Positions 50,327 through 62,742 of a stretch of 64,000 nucleotides of DNA are shown here, in pieces. A program made the position numbers and the translations under genes. The notes below the pieces were generated by a model that saw only the letters and a program-made list of their open reading frames with translations, was not told where the DNA came from and made no database searches. Numbering within the stretch: position 1 is the stretch's first letter; each line of letters begins with the position of its first letter. The stretch is from Acanthaster planci (Eukaryota > Echinodermata > Asteroidea > Valvatida > Acanthasteridae). The stretch spans positions 940,171-1,004,170 of the forward strand of contig NW_019091462.1 of the NCBI RefSeq assembly GCF_001949145.1, read 5' to 3'.

Positions 50327-53300
50327 TCACTTGGAGTCCTCGGTGTTCATCTCACTAAGCTTTGCTTCCAGCAAGCAGATTTCATCCTGCAACTGCCGGA
50401 TCCTAATAGCCTTCTCCAACTTTGCTTGTTTTTGTTCAAGTTCCCGTATAAGTTTGTCATCATCATCCACTGGTTCTGATGAAAGAGTTGCCAATTGACT
50501 GAAAGAGATCCTAGCAGACGGTTGTGCTTCCTGTATTAAGAAGAAATCTCCCTATAATAATATGAACGCACACACATGCGAGGCTTATAAGGCTTCATTA
50601 ATGTGAACACAAGATTCTGTAACTCAAATAAGACCCAAAAAATGCATTGATGGAATTTTTTTTTGCACATGTGGAATCCGCTGTTATTATAAATATGTTA
50701 ATACAATATTCTACTCCTTACCATCAGACTGTAAGGATAATGTTTAGTGCTTTCTGTGAGCTTTTGAAAAAAGGTTAAACAAGTTTTTTTCAGCTGGGAC
50801 TCGAATACCGTGCCTTTTTTATATCAGCATAGAAGATCTGAATAGAATTTGCCAGCTTGGCCTACTAATTCCTAAGTTTCATTTCTGCTGCACTCTGTCT
50901 TTAGTTACAAATTATGTGAATGCATTTTTTATGAAACCAATATTTCTACAACTAAACCACAGAGAAGGAGAAAAGGAAAAATACAAAATGACACAAACTT
51001 GGGTAAAGGAAATTGCCTTAACACCCTCAAAAAATGTTCCAAATTGGAGGCGGGCAGATTTCAGGCACCTATCAGATATGATGTAATGAAACATGATTAT
51101 AACACACCTCATGCTGCTTCCTTATCCTGCTTGCTGAAAACTGGTCATGTAGGGGTTGTAATAATATAGGCTAGTTCATGAAATTTGCATCAATGTGAAT
51201 TGCACACATGCCAAGACACTGCATATGCATGAATTCCATTCCATGATGTTCTCATCATGAACTGCAACTCTAAACCTGAATTTAGGGAAACTAAAAGCAT
51301 GAATAATTGTGGAATTGCTTGTTGAATTGCTTATAAGTTAATGGTTAAATTTAAACAATTGATGTAAAAACCATGAAAGTTTCTTGTCTTATTTTACATT
51401 GTGGACAAAAGACATAAGAACTGGTATAATCCGAAGGCCTCGGGAAATAGGACCCAATTCTGGCCACCCACATTCCTTCAGAGAGCACAGACCATGCACT
51501 AGCGACCTCATTAATTGCCAGTCTATGTGCATACAATAGATACTAATATGGGGCAACTTGAAAGGAAAATAAATATAAAACTGGTACAGTGTCAGTGTCA
51601 TCCTAACAAGAAACTTCCAGCTTTCAATGCCACCCAAACGACCAATTTTTTCTAATGCCTGCACTATGCTAATCCGCCTGCACAGTGCATCACACATGTA
51701 AAAAGAAAAACCAGCAAAGATACAGGATTCCAATAGCACCATTCCACCTACAGCGCTTAACAGCATCAACGAATGATACAGGGAAGGTACATGTATCAGT
51801 TATTAAATGGGTAGATACAATGTGCTTCCAATTCAAATTGAATAAATTTGGCATGTGGTTGAACAGTGCCCTTCAAGCATGCTGGGCTGCAAACTTCTTA
51901 CATAACTTCTTTTCCAAATAAAATCATGTAGGGCTTTGCAAGAGAAAATCGATATTTTGAAGGGAAAAAAACACAGATAATATGACTTTTAATGACATCC
52001 AATAAATGTTGGCCACATTATCACATCTTAACATTTCTACAAATAAAGTAAAATATGACTCGTGTTGGACTTGCCGGGGTAAGGATTTGTTACAATGGGG
52101 ATCCGAATGGTTGTGCACTCTCTAAAGGTAATGTGATAGTTATTTGTGATGACACATGCTACAGGAACACAGACCAATGATGAGATTTGTAATGAACATA
52201 CAATCAGGTACATACTGACATAACTGCGCGTGCACAACTATTGGAAGTTGTTTTGGCGATCAAAAGTTACAATCCTGCTCTGGTGATTTGTTACCAATTC
52301 ACTTATTTTCCGATGACTTTTGGGCATTGTTTTTCGAGCCACCCATTTATTTCTTTTTTCTTTAATATGAAGCGCACAAGTTTAGCATCTTTGCCATAGA
52401 ATAGGGGGCATGCTTGCCCAAAACTTGCCACACTTGACACTTATCCACGTGTGTATCCACCGTTCGCAGTTACGGTTGGAAACTAGCCCCACCTGAACAA
52501 GTAGGTGCTAGTCACAGTGTTTCAATCTGTCATGAGACTTAAACTACTATGCAAATTACCTAAGAATAATTTAGCCCCCACCGGCACAAGTAGGTGCTAG
52601 TTACAGAGTTTCAATCTGCCACGTGACTTAAACTACTGTGCAGATACCCAAGAGTAAACTTGAAGAGAAAACGCCGTGTTTTTCCACCATTTGCACATAC
52701 GGTTGGAATAAGCCCCACCAGAATAAGAGCGTGCTTGGCGTGTATTCCTTAACATTAAACAAGAATGATTAACATGCTCAAAACTTAAAACCTTGAAAAC
52801 TAATTAAGTTGTTCCTTTAGTATGAAAAGAGGCCCTGCCCATCGCCCCCAGCGAATATCTGCCAAACACGCGACACGCACCCCACTGGGACGACTGGCAG
52901 CGACCACCACCCACCCGCCTGAGAAAACACTTAACAATTGAGCCTGCGGTAGTAACTTATCCTTTTAATACCCAAATGCTGCTGCAATGCAGTCTTGGAG
53001 ATTAGCCCAAAAATGGGCATTACCGGTGTCCGAAAGATGAACCCCATCGTAACGGAAAAGGGAAAAATCTGACCACTGAAATTGTGGGTGGTGGAGAACC
53101 GATGCATTCATTCCGCGCACCATTTTTTTCTCTATTTTAGATAGTTGAGCATGGGGCAGTATGTCCGACCAGACTAAGTGGGCTTCAGGATACATCATGC
53201 AGCATTCTTGCATAAATAAGGCAATGCGCTGGTGTATTGAGAAAAAAATTGGTACCGACCAAGTCATTGGTTCCAATGTGTACTATTAACATGGCCGGGC

Positions 53301-56300
53301 AATGCCAGTGGCCCTGTAACTCCAAAAGTAATTTTGTTACATCACCATAACAGGCTCCCCATGACCATTCCAGTGCACTTGCACCCTACTCCCTCGACTG
53401 GTTGCTGCCCAACGAACAATGGAGTTGCTAATGATCCAAACATCCCCTAGTGTAAACAAGGGGAGTAAAACAGAATGGTGGGAGCTGGTCTTGTCATGTC
53501 TAGAGCAGTTGCATTGGGCAAAAGGCCATTGTTATTGGCCTGAGCAACCTTGAGAGGGTTGGCTTTCTGCACGCACTACTTCCCCGATCCGATAACTGCA
53601 AACACCGGGTTAGAATAAGGGAGGGAAGCATGCGTCCTAGTCGGGATGACTAAATTGCAAGCAATCAAAACATTGGCCCCAACACTACATGGAAAAGTAC
53701 TGACATAACTACATGTACTTGGGTTAAGCCCAGTACTTGTGCCCAAATGGGCACAAGTGGTGGGCCCGTGTATTCCACCCTTGGATCGAACAGGGCATCG
53801 CTGGCTGCTATAAAATGTGAAACTACTCTATTGAGAAGAAACCCAGCCTTGCAGGTGACCTGATGACAAGGCAATCAGTCCCGGACGTCTCCAGCGAAAA
53901 TTGGCCCCACAAACCTCCACAACTGGCAAGGGCAAAGGAATATATTGCGTAAATATCCACTTTAATGTCCAAAACAACCAAACCAATCAGACAATATTTG
54001 GTCTTGAAAGTGAGTTCTCATCTGGAGCGAGTTAAATGTTCATGTGACGGCTTCGAAAAACTGAATCAATGTGGCTTTTTGGCGCAAACCAGGCCGCGCA
54101 TATAGGTATTGTATTCCAGGTATTGTGTACCTGTATATCATCCATCTTCCTAAGAGAGGTTACCCTCATTAGCTAAGTCCGATTCCCCTCTTTCCTCTAT
54201 GGTCATTCAGGGTTATTGGTGCAACTGGAGGAGATTTATTACTCCTGTCAAAATTCCAAACCCCTAGGGTGATCAGCGATGGACAGTACAAATATCGCGA
54301 CCTTCCCTCCCCCCCCCAAAAAAAATGTGTCTGTGGAGAATAATGAATTTTATCTTGCAGAGATAAAATAGATTAAATTGTAAGTTGCCCCATATTTGTT
54401 CTTCAACACAGGCTCCTTTAAGATGGGCCTTCCATTGGTCTTTTACTAACCTTGCTGGCAGTTTGACCAAATGCCGAGGTGGACTTTTCCCCATAGTCAA
54501 ATCCAGTGCTACCTGTTGCCCCAAAGCCTGTCTTCTGACCAAACAAACCTCCACTTTGATGTGTCTGCTGTCCACTAAACAGACCACCACTGGACGTACC
54601 GAACCCAGCTGCAAAACCTTATTGAGAATACAAAGTATAGCAATGATTACAGAGACAAAACTCAAGCTTTTTGACCTTAAAAAATTAACAGCTTTTTCAA
54701 ATGTACATCTAAAAGTTTACAAAAGTTATTTTTTTTTTACTGTTTCATAACAAAAAGGCAAACTGTCACGTTTGTACCAAGACTTCTTCTAAAACTTTGA
54801 TGGCTATGTAGACTATGGCTCCATGGAAATCAAACATTCCCTACAACGCCGGTATCTTTTTTATCAGCAAACACTGCATAGGGTATTTACGACATAAATA
54901 TCAGTCAAAATATACTACACGCCGTATGATACTTGGATGGGTTACTGTTTTGCTGAGTATGTCTTTATTACCACAGGCAAATTTGAATGCTTGCGGCACT
55001 GACATTGAACACTGACTTTAAAAAAAACACTTGCATTGCATTCCTGTGCCAAACGTTGGATTGTTCTGACCAAAGGTAAATCCACCACCTGATGAAGTCG
55101 TTGACTGACCAAACAATCCTCCAGCCTTATTGTCCACTTGGGTCAGTCCTTGACCGAGCAGAGTTGAGCAAGTTGACCCTTTCCGATTGGCAATATAGTC
55201 CTCGGCACGTAACTCCTTAAAAATTTAAAACAGAAATATTACTGGTGAAAATAGGAAAATAAAATTTTTAAGCAGTACTTAAAGTTTACAAAGTTGAAGT
55301 TAAATGTTACCCACCTCAAAACTTTTGTTTACATATTCCTTCATTGCCGTGATGACCTGATGTTTTGTATTGATGTTTGTTGACATTCCGCTTTTAACCA
55401 TTGTATCCGTGCTAGTAACAGGCTGAAAGAGAAAAAAAGACACATTTTCCATGGACAACTTTTGTCTTCCTATTCCTTCATCACCGTGATGACCTGATGT
55501 CTTGTATTGATGTTTGTTGACACTCTGCTTTTAACCACTTGCTGCCGGGGGCTCCGGTAGCAGAGCCATAGGCCTTATATTCGTGACCGGGGTCTCCGAA
55601 CTCGGACAAAGGGAACAGGGCCCTGTAACAAAAGACCGTACTCTGAACAAAAGACCAGGCTGCTGGGCATTACCTACATTTTTCACTCTCAAAAGTGGAG
55701 ATAATCCAGCCTTGTTTTGAAATAGTATACTACAGTTTGGGGTGTTTAGAGCGAGCGGATTACCACCAGGGACAAAAGCGCTCCACCACTGCAGCGATGA
55801 GACACACAGCACCACTGCACACTAATGTGAGTTTTTAATAATTAAAAGCAGAACACAAGATTAAATGACTTATTTAAACGTACATGTACATTTTATGAGA
55901 TTATATTCAACTCTTACATGTATGACTGCAGTGGAAATACAGTTCTTTCGAAATCTGCCATAATATCACTTACCAAAGTTACCATTAAAAAAGACTTAAA
56001 AATGGCAATACTTGCATTGAATTTGACAGTGGTGCCATTTTGAGCTGTGCCACCAAATAATCCTCCTGTCCAAGCCCCAAACAGGCCACTTGATGTCCCT
56101 GCTGCGGCTGTTTGGCCAAAAGGTGTTGTTGATGTCAATGTTTGACCAAACAGACCAGTGGAGGCAGTCACTCCAAAAGCTCCAGGCAGAAACGAAGAGA
56201 AAAATATCGTGTGTTTTTAGAAGTAATTAGTCTGTCAAAAACTATTGATTCCAAGACAGGAGCCCACCCCTAGTTTATACTTAATGCAGGATGTTTAGTC

Positions 56301-57129
56301 CTACATGTTATTGGTAATCTATTCTCTTAATCCAATCAAGACCAAATGATATAAAAAGGTTTTTTATTAATTAATTAATCAATTAATTATTTTTAAACAA
56401 TGAAGGCCTTAGTGCTGGGCATGGGCATCAATGCCTGTTACTTTATTCATAATAACCTTAAAATATGCTTTTAGAATACAATTTTGTGACACAGTAAGAG
56501 AATTACTCTATTATTTCCAGTTTTATTTTTCCCTACAAATGTTTGCTTTTGTAAATAGTAGTAAAATACTTTAATCAAGGAAATATATACAAGTATCTAA
56601 ATGGCACAATCATAATGGACACTGATCTATCTAATATATGGGATGATGGCACCAACACTGGTATTTGCGAAGATAATTTATGCTGAACTTAAGGAAACTT
56701 TAGTACATGTCATGAGCACCACAGGAAGTAGAATGTCAACTTTCAATACATGTACAGCCTACAGGCAATTTCATAAACCCTCTTAAACTGTGTATAATTT
56801 GGTATGCTAGAGCTGATGTCTAAGCACTTTAAAACACTGATATTGCTAAGATTGGCTGAACCCAATCTATCATTCTATCAAAACTGATTAAAGTGAAGAA
56901 AACAATTTTACTGAGTAGAAAACATTGCTTAGCAGCTTTATTTACTTCATGTACCTCAAAATCAGTGCCGACAAATAAACATTCGATAACATTATTGTAC
57001 AAAACCTCTAGTGCTTACTGTTAGGTGCATGGTGCACAATCGTTTTATTGCAGTTATAATAAAAAAAAAACCAACTATGACCAATGATGACTTACGTGTT
57101 GTTCCTGTGGCAAATACAGACTTGTTCAT
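50327..57129 (-). CDS. Short NUP98-like nucleoporin: FG repeats, GLEBS segment, C-terminal coiled coil
   Basis: Modelled exons in transcript order: 57129-57096, 56179-56016, 55422-55315, 55215-55035, 54617-54451, 50530-50327, giving 285 aa. The start MNKSVFATGTTPFG resembles the NUP98 N-terminus. FG/GLFG motifs (GLFGQ, PFGQ, GGLFGG, FTFGQ) flank a GLEBS segment at about 60-115 (TTVKFN, STDTMVKSGMSTNI, KHQVITAMKEY, ELRAEDYIANRKG), which in NUP98 binds RAE1. The last exon is different: a charged coiled coil at about 240-280 (KLIRELEQKQAKLEKAI, RQLQDEICLLEAKL) then a TGA stop. The autoproteolytic domain and NUP96 part are absent. Two introns (56015-55423 and 55034-54618) use GC donors supported by reading phase. 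The terminal exon could instead splice at an AA|GTGAGG just before the stop. Whether this is a paralogue or part of a larger locus is not decided here. Identity as a GLEBS/FG protein is strong; the last exon and start are less certain. Confidence 0.85.
50735..50850 (-). mobile_element. Second, more decayed SINE-like copy
   Basis: A minus-strand ATTCGAGTCCCAGC (about 50793-50806) plus AGTGCTT...GAGCTT...GAAAAA words aligned in the same order as at 59925-59990. It lies in an intron of the NUP98-like gene. Confidence 0.35.
52459..52718. repeat. Nested direct repeats beside the SGNH remnant
   Basis: Two units of about 86 bases (52484-52569 and 52572-52658) share ACAAGTAGGTGCTAGT and GACTTAAACTACT. 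They are bracketed by two copies of a TACGGTTGGAA block (about 52459-52492 and 52684-52718). They may belong to the same mobile element as the SGNH remnant. Confidence 0.6.
52965..53470 (-). pseudogene. Decayed SGNH-hydrolase-like domain of a mobile element
   Basis: An open stretch at 52965-53276 contains HLVWSDILPHAQLSKIEKKM and a C-terminal FRYDGVHLSDTGNAHFW block with the DGVH (Asp/His) motif of SGNH hydrolases. Upstream on the same strand, in other frames, are IVHIGTNDLVG (the GTND block) and a VWIISNSIVRW segment, so at least two frameshifts separate the blocks. Such domains occur in DIRS/Ngaro-type tyrosine-recombinase retrotransposons. It sits in the 3.9 kb intron of the NUP98-like gene and looks dead. 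No recombinase or reverse transcriptase was recognised nearby. Confidence 0.6.
55471..55536 (-). pseudogene. Duplicated fragment of the GLEBS exon
   Basis: About 66 bases repeat, in direct orientation, the sequence at 55334-55400 inside the GLEBS exon of the NUP98-like gene. The frame stays open on the minus strand, with several amino-acid differences (for example KSR for KSG and TRHQ for TKHQ). The copy ends at a TTAA where the truncated mobile element begins. It lacks an acceptor, so it is probably not an exon. Confidence 0.75.
55531..55826. mobile_element. TTAA-bounded element, copy C, inverted and truncated
   Basis: Begins TTAACCACTTGCTGCCGGGG and matches the reverse complement of the right half of the copies at 35771 and 48258, ending near 55826 without the second terminal repeat. 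It lies in an intron of the NUP98-like gene, exactly where a duplicated piece of the GLEBS exon breaks off. Confidence 0.7.
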
Positions 57130-59924
57130 ATCAAAAGTGAAGTTTGGCACACTTGTTGATTGTCCAGACAGTCCCTCACTCTTGTCATTTATACTTCAAG
57201 TTGTGCGAACCTCTTCCTCTGCGAATGGCTTTTCGATATTTTCATTCCATCAATCTCTTTATAGGAATATTCCTGAAAGAATAATGCCAAAATACTTCCA
57301 AGGACTGTGACATGTGATGAACAGAACAATACGCTGTTCACTTTTCCATTACCTGATAGATAAAATGAAGTGCATTTCAAATTGTAGAATAGGCCATTTA
57401 AAGCCCAACTAGTATGATGTTGAACAATTAGAAATTTAGTAATTATACAAAGATTAGATGTGAGTAAAGACAGGAATAAATAAAAATATCTTGTTCAGCT
57501 TCTGAAGACTGTTGTCCAACTATTGTCAAAACCATGTACGTTATGTCCTTCTTTTGCATATCGTGCAATATATGAATCATGCATGATGTCATGGCATGCA
57601 GTTGTTCGGCAGTGTGTGTATGCGTGTATGTGTTGCATGGGTGCATGTACAATTCTTCCATGTAGATGCACACTCAGTATTCAAATTTCTGAAGTTCGCT
57701 AATAAGAGGTTGAAGATAACGGTACTAGATCCGATTCAAGTTTGTTTGCAGTGGACGAGACACCCGAGGCCCGGTGGAGCTTGAGGTTCAGGATTCAACA
57801 CACCGATAATCAACACAGATGTGGCGGATGGTGCGGGTCCCTGATTCAAAAGCTCCATCCAGGCCATCCAGGCCTATCCATGCCTATCCAGGCCACACTC
57901 ATGGGTTGGACTCTGTGTTGGACTCACACTGAGTCACACATTTAGTAAGATATTCATTCATTTTATTCCACAGTGTTCACAAATAAATACATGTACATAA
58001 TATCTACAAAAAATGGTTTGACAAGAGAGTGAAGACTGAGGGGGGCCCAAAAGAAGCTAAGCTTGTGAATATGGGTTCCTTGTACATACATATAATGAGC
58101 GTTTTCAGCCAAAATGCAACATGCATGTAATCATTATAATCATCAACAATTAAAGTAATTATGGTTCAAAACAAATTATGGACTTATAAAGACGTTACCT
58201 TATAGAACATATATTACACAATACAGACGAGGACAAACAATTGATAAAATAAAAAGTGTGTCCAATTAAGGTACAAACAGTTACTAACCTGTTAATTTAA
58301 TCTACTGATCACTATCCATCTTGCTAGTCTTGTTTGTATACTAAAAGAAATATTCATAACCCACCAGAGCTGTTGCAATGCGGTGGGGAATCCCCTAAAG
58401 CTAGACTGGTTCCCAATCCCTACATTATCCTTCTGACATGACAGATGCAGTTAATATAAGTTGAACAGGGTCCAGCGGAAGCATTGTTGATTTGGGTCCC
58501 TGGGAGGTTCAGTTGCCTTTAACCCCAAGTAGTAACTTGTAATAAACATACTTTCCCATTCGGTGGTACACATTCCAACTTGAAATAAGATATCTTTCAC
58601 AACTGCTTCAGATATAATAATAATAATATGAATTATTTAAAAATGCTTTCCATGTCCTGTACACTACATACCATTAAAAAGATTAAAAATAAGGACAATT
58701 AACTACAATACCATAAACAAGCTAAAAGCTGATACATAAGAAATACAAAACTTTCAAATTACACAATTACAACCAAATAAAATAAAATATAGATAAGTTC
58801 ATATACAATTTGGTACCGGAAGGAACTTCAGTTATAAAGTTTTAACCCTTAATATTTTGGATGGACGTTTTCCAGTGAGGGGCAATCCTTCCCCCCCCTT
58901 GAGATCCAGATCCAATTTTGATACCATCTGCATTTCAATTAGCCAACCATCTAGAACTGCAGATATGACCACAAACTAAGTGTGCCCCTCATATAATTCT
59001 TTCATATTTCACCAAGGAAGTTTCTTTGGTAAAATGTGGCTTTTCTGTGGAGATAGGGTACCCACATCTACACTGTCAAGCTGTCTGTAAAGCCCCCATG
59101 CATGACGCCTTTGAGCAAAGGTTTTATGAAACTCATTTAATTTAATCCAAATATGTTGTCACTTGAAAAGTGAGGGAATGGTTATGTTGGTAATACCCCC
59201 AGGTCCATATCCCCCCCCCGGAATTTGAATTTCTGTCCATGCATCTGCTAAATATCCCCCAGTTTGTCAAAAAAATTTATGGCTTAAGAAAGTAATTATC
59301 AGAGCAGCACTGACATTTATTGTATAATACTGCAAAAGCACAGGACAAATCTGCCGATTACACGTCTTTCTTAATTTTTATTTTGATACAGTTGCACATA
59401 CAATTATTTAACAAAGCATTTCACCAAATCTTACCATCCCTAAAAGCTATGATATCAAGAGCAGATCCGTAAAAGACAAATCAAACTCACTGCTCTATGC
59501 GTTCTTGTAGCTTGGGAAAATGTGAAAGTCATTGTACATGTATATCAAAAAGTAGGAACTTTACACAATTATGAGTCATTATGAATTGTGAGTCAATTTG
59601 ACTGATTTCATATTATTCACTCCCTAGGTTTAAATTCTCTCATCTATTTCCTCTCTAAAGCACACGGAACCTCACTGACTGACATTCAAGTACACTACAG
59701 TGCGTCTCTATATTCACTTACCAATTACTCACTCACTTACTGCATCTGCTGCTCTACCTCTACCCACCCCTTTTTATCAAGACCAATTCCTTGTATATCC
59801 TTCATTATTTTATAAACGAATCTTTCAAAACAGTATTTGCATACTTTATTAGATTTAATTTATATAACAAGTTTTGCCCTTACCCTTACCTTTGCCCTTA
59901 TATATTAATAAACACTGTATGCTC
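57130..59924. other. Upstream region of the NUP98-like gene, no gene seen
   Basis: Contains GT-rich simple sequence (about 57596-57650), a short CCATCCAGGCCTAT minisatellite (57856-57894) and poly-C tracts. A minus-strand frame ending near 57189 (EYSYKEIDGMK, preceded by a TTTCAG acceptor) could be an upstream exon but is not linked to the start used. Confidence 0.45.
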
Positions 59925-60050
59925 AGTGCTTCTCCGAGAGCTTGCGAAAAAAGTCAGAAGCTTACTCGGGTGGGACTCGAACCCACGACCTCCTGCTTAC
60001 CCGCCTGATCTTTCGGTACGTTTCTACCCCTCGAATCCTAGAAATTGTCA
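59925..60050 (-). mobile_element. tRNA-derived SINE remnant
   Basis: On the minus strand a perfect T-arm/B-box, TGGGTTCGAGTCCCA (about 59970-59985), is preceded by a weak A-box-like GAGGGGTAGAAACG near 60020-60035. No complete cloverleaf could be drawn, so it is not called a tRNA gene. The downstream tail resembles the sequence at 50735-50850. Confidence 0.5.
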
Positions 60051-60144
60051 ACACTGAATAAAATGGTGATTACATGCTGTCAACACTGTCATTTGTCCTT
60101 CCTCCCAGCTCCTGGCTCCTGACAATGTCAGGGATGCTGTCCTC

Positions 60145-60703
60145 TCACATCGGCTCCTCAGCTGTCTCTTCATCTTCAAGAAGTCCAGCTTCAGATCCTG
60201 TACTGAGAAACACTAAAACACTTCTCAATGCAGGCAAGCTTGGGCCTCATTATTTTCGGTCAACTCAAGATTTTACAATCTTGTCCTTTACCTTCATTGT
60301 CTAGTGAACTGGTCAACTCCGCATCCGAGATGAACTCCAACTGCCAAAAGTTGCTTCCAAGCTGTGCATTGAAAGAAATGAATGTGAAATAAAATGAGGA
60401 GAAAAATTCAGCGTTACTTTTCTCTGAAGACGTTTGAACAGTTTCTCAGACTGTCTGTATTGGAATTCCAAAGTTTAATTCCGTATTGGACTTGGCCACG
60501 GTTGTCATCATTTGCTTTTCATCATTTGCGTCCACTAGACAAGCAGAAGCAATCCTTATTTTCAGACATTTGTCGGTGCTCTTCAATAACAGACTAACCT
60601 CAAGAAACGTATGCGTGGGATGCTCAGCATGAGGGGTCGGCAGCCGTCTGTCGGACTTCCTCTGTGGCATCCCTGTTTCCGGTACCTGGGCTTCAGCAGC
60701 ATC
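60145..60703 (-). CDS. Possible 3'-terminal exons of an unrecognised gene
   Basis: Three candidate minus-strand exons join in phase: 60703-60599 (DAAEAQVPETGMPQRKSD...HTFLE), 60361-60292 (LGSNFWQLEFISDAELTSS...) and 60197-60145 (SEAGLLEDEETAEEP, then TGA). Acceptors TTTAAG, GCACAG and TACAG and donors GTTAGT and GTAAAG fit. The product is acidic and low complexity, and no family was recognised. A further coding-like run, VELKKKSISKGVGSGES, lies on the same strand near 60739-60850 but does not join in phase. Confidence 0.3.
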
Positions 60704-62742
60704 CTTAAACAAAGAAACAAGGAAAAGGTCAGTTTACTGAGCCCATAATAAAGCTTGGAGTTGCTGGATGGCCGTCGTTGACTCTCCTGAGCCGACGCCC
60801 TTAGAGATGGATTTTTTCTTTAGTTCCACCAGGGTGTCCAGCCACCCTCCTCACCAGCCTCCCGAGGGAATCTGGTGGGGGCGCCAGTTTAGTCGCCGAC
60901 GACCCGACCCTGAAACAGGTTGTACCGGACTACAGGTTACCAGTAGCAAGTCTCCTGACTTGACCTGACAGGGATTTTTTAATACTTCTCAGTCTAAGCC
61001 TAACCTACCAGGATGGATTCAACTTGAAATCCAGTTGTGCCAAACAAAAATTGAAAAACAAAACAGATTGAAGTATAGTCTAAGCCTAGCTGACTACAGT
61101 GCCTAGCTACCTCTCCTACAAGTAAATTTAGCTGCAACTGCATGATCACCCTTTCCTTGTGTGCAGTCCTCTGTCCCTCAGTGTTACAGGCCGCATCATT
61201 GAAGCACTTGATGGATCCATCTCAAAGCGCGATATGCAACTGAAGAGTGAGAGTATTTTTCTCACGCAAATCCACAAATGCTATACGGAATGCCGGGGAA
61301 TGGAAGTAGACTTCTCACTAAATAGTTCTGCGATAATATTTCAGAAATGAATTTTGATTAGTCCCAGTGGCTACAAGCCCCTGCTCCTGAGACGATGGGG
61401 TTTTCACTTTTTGCCAATCTCTGCGATTGGACTTACAACGAATAGATGAACATTTATATCGCACACATTCCTTTCCCTTTTCCAATCTCTACTGATTGGT
61501 TTCACAGTCCTTTAACCAAAAACTATCATGGGAACAACAGCTTCAAGAGGACTTTTGAAAGATAAACATTTCAAAATATGTTGCTTTTGCCTGTCGTTAC
61601 CGACTGGACTTACGTATTTCAGAAGTCATGCTTGACACTGCAACCTGGGATGTCTTGTACATTACAAGACATTACTGGTTAGATTAGAAACTCATTTGTT
61701 GAAAATATTCATTTACTGAAAAGGAACACTCTGAAGATTAAGAAGAGGAAGGCCGACAATACCTCTGCCTGGTCCTGAAACAAGTTTACAACCTCTTCAC
61801 AGGACCACAGTAGTCCACAGCAAGGGCGGGGCTAAACGGGCCTAACGAGGCCCAGGTGGGAAAGAGACTTCCGTGCCCTAGGAATACAACACAACGCTCC
61901 GAAATCTTTTTATTTTTCATTCTTCCTGAAATTTCTTGCTTCATTTAAGGGGTGTGGGTTCGGTTGCTGTCACTTCCTTTCAGCAAGAAGAATCTACAAG
62001 TAAAGACAAAAAGATGCTTATCAGTGTTTATAAGAAGAAACCTTCTTTGCAAGGAGATTAGTAAATGTGCAGCAAGCCAAACCTCCAAAACACAAAGAAA
62101 AGTCAAGGCCAACAAGAAACCTGTTAACCTAACGTCACAATGACACATAGCCAATCTACCAACCACGGTCTTGATTAGAGACCTGGCATCTGGGGTTCAT
62201 CCGTGCAGTAACTCCTGGGCTGGGCGATGCACTTTGCTGTGAATTGCAAATATGAAAGAACACAGAAGTGAAATCCGATATTCGATCTGGAGAAATGGCA
62301 TCGGAATGAGGGGCCAGTTGTGAGACCATCGGGCATCGGCCATTAATAGGCTGATCCCTTAAGTCCTAACCCATCACAGGAACTGATAAAAGTGGGGGGA
62401 GGGGATGCCCCAGTCCAAAATGCGGAGGGGACACTGTCCCGCCTCTGCCCCATTCCATTGCCAGTGCTCTGTGGGTAAACTCATCTTTTGCCAAATTACC
62501 AAGATTATACAGATGCACGTTCAAACTCTGTGCACATTGAATCAAGGCGGATTGTTTTTCGAGGCAGTGTTATTGAAAGCCCAAGAAAATACCACAAAAG
62601 ACTTTGCCACTTGAAAGTGGGACGTGCACAACTAATCTGAAGGTCTTCCGTCCTATTTCCTTGAAGGTATTCCTCATCAATGCCGAATCTTTGTCCTAGC
62701 TTTCTCCATATCGACTCACCTCGAAAAGTAGAAACGGCTCGC
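60704..62742. other. No confident feature
   Basis: AT-rich DNA with short unsupported frames and a GC-rich patch at about 60830-60930. No RNA gene or mobile element was recognised. Confidence 0.4.

Noticed and set aside
50004-50498. 164-codon plus-strand frame
   Set aside because: Antisense to the terminal exon of the NUP98-like gene; no recognisable domain.
51389-51769. 126-codon minus-strand frame
   Set aside because: Intronic, no splice-site support and no conserved motif.
59925-60050. Functional tRNA gene
   Set aside because: Only the T-arm is intact; acceptor stem and anticodon arm do not pair.
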